A stretch of DNA of 8,179 nucleotides from Pseudomonadota bacterium (GTDB lineage Bacteria > Pseudomonadota > Gammaproteobacteria > Pseudomonadales > Halieaceae). Below are positions 1 through 8,179 of the stretch, in pieces. The stretch is from the NCBI GenBank assembly GCA_030591305.1, contig JAUVBI010000139.1:1-8179 (forward strand), written 5' to 3'. The notes under the pieces were generated by a model. It was given only the letters and a program-made list of their open reading frames with translations, was not told the origin of the DNA and did not search any database. The stretch's first letter is position 1. Each line of letters begins with the position of its first letter. The position numbers were made by a program, and so were the translations under genes.

Positions 1-483
1 AAGGGTGAAGTTGTGTCCCAGCCCAAGGTGATTACGGGTGACAAGCAGACAGCGATTATTCAGTCCGGTAGTGAAATTCCCTATCAGGAATCCGCTGCCA
101 GCGGTGCAGCTACCATCTCTTTTAAAGATGCCCTGCTAAAACTGGAAGTAACGCCCAATATTACACCTGATGATAAAATTCTGTTGGACCTGACCATTAC
201 ACAGGATTCGGTGGGTGACCTGGTGCCAACGGGGCTGGGGGGGCTTGTGCCATCCATTGATACCACCGAGCTGACTACGCAGGTGTTGGTAGGCAACGGG
301 GAAACCGTTGTATTGGGGGGTGTCTTCCGCACTGAAGATCTCACATCCACATCCAAAGTGCCCTATCTTGGCGATATTCCCTATGTCGGCGCACTGTTTA
401 GAAACACCTCAACCTCCAAGACCAAAACCGAAACGCTGATCTTTATTACGCCTCGTATTTTGGCCGACACTTTGCTCGACTAG
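1..483 (+). CDS. pilQ: Type IV pilus secretin PilQ, C-terminal part (5' end outside window)
   Basis: PilQ forms the multimeric outer-membrane channel through which the type IV pilus fibre is extruded and retracted. The frame is open from base 1 and ends in TAG at 481-483, giving 160 visible residues. The gene therefore starts upstream, and the GTG at base 13 is only an internal valine codon. The visible part is the secretin domain. It opens with VVSQPKVITGDKQTA, continues through an amphipathic beta-rich stretch, and carries the family signature VPYLGDIPYVGALFRN near the end. It closes with TETLIFITPRIL, the usual final beta strand of secretins. The downstream linkage to aroK and aroB is the classic pilMNOPQ-aroKB arrangement, which favours PilQ over type II secretion GspD. 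The identification as a secretin is firm and the choice of PilQ rests on sequence style and neighbours. Confidence 0.93.
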   Translation, partial: KGEVVSQPKVITGDKQTAIIQSGSEIPYQESAASGAATISFKDALLKLEVTPNITPDDKILLDLTITQDSVGDLVPTGLGGLVPSIDTTELTTQVLVGNGETVVLGGVFRTEDLTSTSKVPYLGDIPYVGALFRNTSTSKTKTETLIFITPRILADTLLD

Positions 484-500
484 AGGGTGTAACTGGCCCT

Positions 501-1013
501 ATGCCCTTACTTCATCGCGTGTTTCTGGTCGGCCCCATGGGGGCCGGCAAAACAACTATTGGTAAATATTTGGCCCAGCGGCTGCATCTTGATTTTGCCG
601 ATACCGATAGCGAAATAGAAAAGCGCACCGGTGCGGATATACCCTGGATATTCGACGTTGAAGGGGAGGAGGGCTTTCGTAAACGTGAGCAACAGGTCGT
701 CGAGGAGATGACCCTGTGGGACAATGTTGTTCTGGCCACTGGGGGCGGGGTTGTGGTGCGAGCTGAAAATCGGCGGGTGCTGGCAGCCCGGGGCTTTGTC
801 ATCTATCTGCACGCCTCGGTAGAAGAACAGGTGCGCCGAACGCACCGGGACCGGCGCAGGCCGCTGCTGCAAGACGGCGATCCAGAGGAGGTATTGCGCA
901 CCCTGATGATGCAGCGAGACGAACACTACCGCGAGATTGCGGACCACGTCATTAACACTGATGATTGCAGCCCGAGAACAGTTGCCCAGCGCCTGGTAAG
1001 AGAACTACAGTAA
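501..1013 (+). CDS. aroK: Shikimate kinase I (AroK)
   Basis: This cytoplasmic enzyme phosphorylates shikimate at the 3-hydroxyl with ATP, the fifth step of the shikimate pathway to chorismate and the aromatic amino acids. The 170-residue product has the usual family length. Walker A is GPMGAGKTT at residues 11-19. ADTD at 33-36 supplies D34 and D36, for magnesium and shikimate binding. R60 in GFRKRE and the triple glycine at 81-83 complete the shikimate pocket. The lid carries RRRPLL around 118-123, and R139 with Y143 form the RxxxY motif. ATG at 501 is the only sensible start, since no upstream in-frame start codon lies nearby. Its Shine-Dalgarno is poor: GAGGG at 483-487 lies 13 bases away. 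It begins 17 bases after the pilQ stop, so co-transcription or translational coupling with the pilus operon is likely (inference). Confidence 0.96.
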   Translation: MPLLHRVFLVGPMGAGKTTIGKYLAQRLHLDFADTDSEIEKRTGADIPWIFDVEGEEGFRKREQQVVEEMTLWDNVVLATGGGVVVRAENRRVLAARGFVIYLHASVEEQVRRTHRDRRRPLLQDGDPEEVLRTLMMQRDEHYREIADHVINTDDCSPRTVAQRLVRELQ

Positions 1014-1023
1014 AATCCCTTCA

Positions 1024-1045
1024 GGCGGTATCATACGCTGCCGCC
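1024..1045 (+). other. Small hairpin in the aroK-aroB gap
   Basis: GGCGGTA at 1024-1030 can pair with TGCCGCC at 1039-1045 (one G-U pair), leaving an 8-base loop. No T-run follows, so it does not look like an intrinsic terminator. It may be a processing or mRNA-stability element, or chance. It is the only notable structure in the 67-base gap before the chosen aroB start. Confidence 0.35.
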
Positions 1046-1065
1046 ACACATCATTGTTTCCCGGT

Positions 1066-1073
1066 AGAGAGGA
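1066..1073 (+). promoter_or_regulatory. Ribosome binding site that decides the aroB start
   Basis: AGAGAGGA ends 7 bases before the GTG at 1081, which is good Shine-Dalgarno spacing. It lies about 19 bases from the ATG at 1093, which has no purine-rich site of its own. This favours GTG 1081 as the start of aroB, although family alignment points to 1093. Confidence 0.6.
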
Positions 1074-1080
1074 TATTCCC

Positions 1081-2181
1081 GTGTCACTGCTCATGCATAC
1101 TCTTCATGTCAATTTAGGCGAGCGCAGCTACCCACTCTATATTGGCAGGGATCTATTCACCGATTCCCAGTTGCTGGCCCAACATGTGCCGGGTTCACAG
1201 GTGGTGATTATCAGCAACGACACCGTCGCCCCCTTGTACGTGGAGAGAGTCAGGCGCGCTCTGGGTGAGCGCAGTCTTATTACGGAAATTGTGCTGCCGG
1301 ACGGTGAGCAGTTCAAAACCCTGGAAACCCTGGGTACCATATTTGATCAAGTGATGGCGGCGAATCACAACCGTACTACCAGCTTTGTTGCCGTGGGTGG
1401 TGGTGTGGTGGGAGATATGGCTGGTTTTGCCGCTGCATGCTACCAGCGCGGTGTTAATTTTATCCAGATACCCACTACTCTGCTTGCCCAGGTCGATTCT
1501 TCTGTGGGTGGTAAGACGGCAGTTAACCACCCCCTGGGCAAGAACATGATTGGTGCCTTCTATCAGCCAGGCGCCGTATTTATTGATTTGAATACCCTGC
1601 AGTCGCTGCCCGACAGGGAGATTGCCGCTGGCCTTGCGGAGGTGATCAAGTATGGACTAATTTGTGATTTGCCCTTTTACCAGTGGCTGTGCCAGCACAT
1701 GCCAAATTTATTGGCCCGTGAGGAGGCCGCCCTGGCTGAGGCGATAGAGCGTAGCTGCGCTATCAAGGCCCGGGTTGTTGCCACCGATGAGCGCGAGGGG
1801 GGTTTGAGAGCTATCCTCAACCTCGGCCATACCTTTGGCCATGCTATAGAAACGGCCCAGGGTTATGGCAATTGGCTACACGGTGAAGCGGTTGCCACGG
1901 GCATGCTTCTGGCCATGCAAATGTCGGCGCGAAGAGGGTGGATATCCAGCGGTGAAGTGGATACCTACAGGAACCTTCTGTTGAGTATGCGCCTGCCGGT
2001 GCAGGTTCCCACCGACATGAGCCCCCAGGATTTTATCGCACTGATGGGCCGGGATAAAAAAGTGGTCGATGGCCGCATGCGTCTGATCTTGCTGCAGTCG
2101 GTTGGGGAGGCCTGTATTTCTGATGATGTCGGGCAGGGCGAACTTTTGAGCTTTCTGAGCGAGCATTGCTCCGGCGAATAA
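1081..2181 (+). CDS. aroB: 3-dehydroquinate synthase (AroB)
   Basis: AroB converts the seven-carbon sugar acid DAHP to 3-dehydroquinate in the cytoplasm, the second shikimate-pathway step, using NAD+ and a divalent metal such as zinc. From GTG 1081 the product has 366 residues. The NAD-binding region has GGGVVGDMAGF at 106-116, and the substrate loop runs from PTTLLAQVDSSVGGK (131-145) to KNMIGAFYQP. The metal ligands are E187 in AEVIKYG, H250 in NLGHTFGH and H267 in WLHGEA. RDKK at 324-327 is the conserved C-terminal active-site segment. The start is uncertain. GTG 1081 has the ribosome site, but ATG 1093 gives MHTLHVNLGERSYP, which lines up directly with the N-terminus of E. coli AroB and gives 362 residues. 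An in-frame TTG at 1054 is unlikely. It follows aroK closely and probably shares its transcript. Confidence 0.96.
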   Translation: MSLLMHTLHVNLGERSYPLYIGRDLFTDSQLLAQHVPGSQVVIISNDTVAPLYVERVRRALGERSLITEIVLPDGEQFKTLETLGTIFDQVMAANHNRTTSFVAVGGGVVGDMAGFAAACYQRGVNFIQIPTTLLAQVDSSVGGKTAVNHPLGKNMIGAFYQPGAVFIDLNTLQSLPDREIAAGLAEVIKYGLICDLPFYQWLCQHMPNLLAREEAALAEAIERSCAIKARVVATDEREGGLRAILNLGHTFGHAIETAQGYGNWLHGEAVATGMLLAMQMSARRGWISSGEVDTYRNLLLSMRLPVQVPTDMSPQDFIALMGRDKKVVDGRMRLILLQSVGEACISDDVGQGELLSFLSEHCSGE

Positions 2182-2200
2182 GCGCTATTCCCCGGGTCGT

Positions 2201-2229
2201 TTGTCCACATCCCGCCTTCCGTGTAAAAT
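2201..2229 (+). promoter_or_regulatory. Putative sigma-70 promoter of gltBD
   Basis: TTGTCC at 2201-2206 (4 of 6 to the -35 consensus) and TAAAAT at 2224-2229 (5 of 6 to the -10 consensus) are separated by exactly 17 bases. They lie in the 133-base gap between the aroB stop and gltB, the largest gap in the window. Transcription would start near 2236, giving a leader of about 80 bases. That leader contains a weak GCCTG/CAGGC hairpin (2244-2262) and an AT-rich stretch (2275-2303) just before the start codon. I see no convincing binding site for a nitrogen or leucine regulator. The promoter is a prediction from motif match and position. Confidence 0.5.
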
Positions 2230-2314
2230 GATCGTCCGCTTTTGCCTGTGTATTGCCCAGGCGTCGGCTTTGTCTTTATAACTTGTTGATTTTATTTATT
2301 ATTCTGGACTGATT

Positions 2315-8179
<5,865 letters not shown>

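Noticed and set aside
237..243. Run of seven G in pilQ, considered as a phase-variation tract for pili
   Set aside because: The tract encodes Gly-Gly next to leucines in the correct frame and is short for slipped-strand switching. A similar seven-C run at 3856-3862 in housekeeping gltB suggests such runs are incidental here.
507..947. A 146-codon - strand open frame across aroK
   Set aside because: It is fully antisense to a conserved enzyme gene, has no recognisable motif and resembles other shadow frames in the window.
1024..1045. aroK-aroB hairpin as a Rho-independent terminator
   Set aside because: The stem has only seven pairs including a G-U and no T-tract follows, so it lacks the features of an intrinsic terminator.

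Overview
The window reads as ordinary gammaproteobacterial chromosome with five genes, all on the + strand and almost back to back: the 3' end of pilQ, then aroK, aroB, gltB and nearly all of gltD. The order pilQ-aroK-aroB followed by gltB-gltD is the arrangement known from Pseudomonas and its relatives. The protein sequences resemble that group closely, for example the short GltB propeptide and the AroB N-terminus. The moderate GC content and the order fit a Pseudomonas/Cellvibrio-like or marine gammaproteobacterium. I cannot fix the genus from this sequence alone.

Bases 1-483 encode the secretin C-terminus of the type IV pilus outer-membrane channel PilQ. After 17 bases comes aroK (shikimate kinase), and after a short gap with a small hairpin comes aroB (3-dehydroquinate synthase). 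Those two are steps 5 and 2 of the shikimate pathway to chorismate. They probably share the pil transcript, since no obvious promoter or terminator separates them from pilQ.

A 133-base gap follows aroB. It holds a plausible sigma-70 promoter and a leader of about 80 bases for gltBD. gltB (1480 codons) and gltD (468 codons visible, running off the right edge) encode the large and small subunits of NADPH-dependent glutamate synthase (GOGAT), which turns glutamine and 2-oxoglutarate into two glutamates. The key catalytic and cofactor residues checked in each gene are present, and I see no frameshift or truncation other than the window edges.

I found no mobile element, tRNA, rRNA, CRISPR array or unknown gene system. 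The point most worth a second look is what is missing: the SPOR-domain (DamX-like) gene that usually follows aroB in related genomes is absent here.
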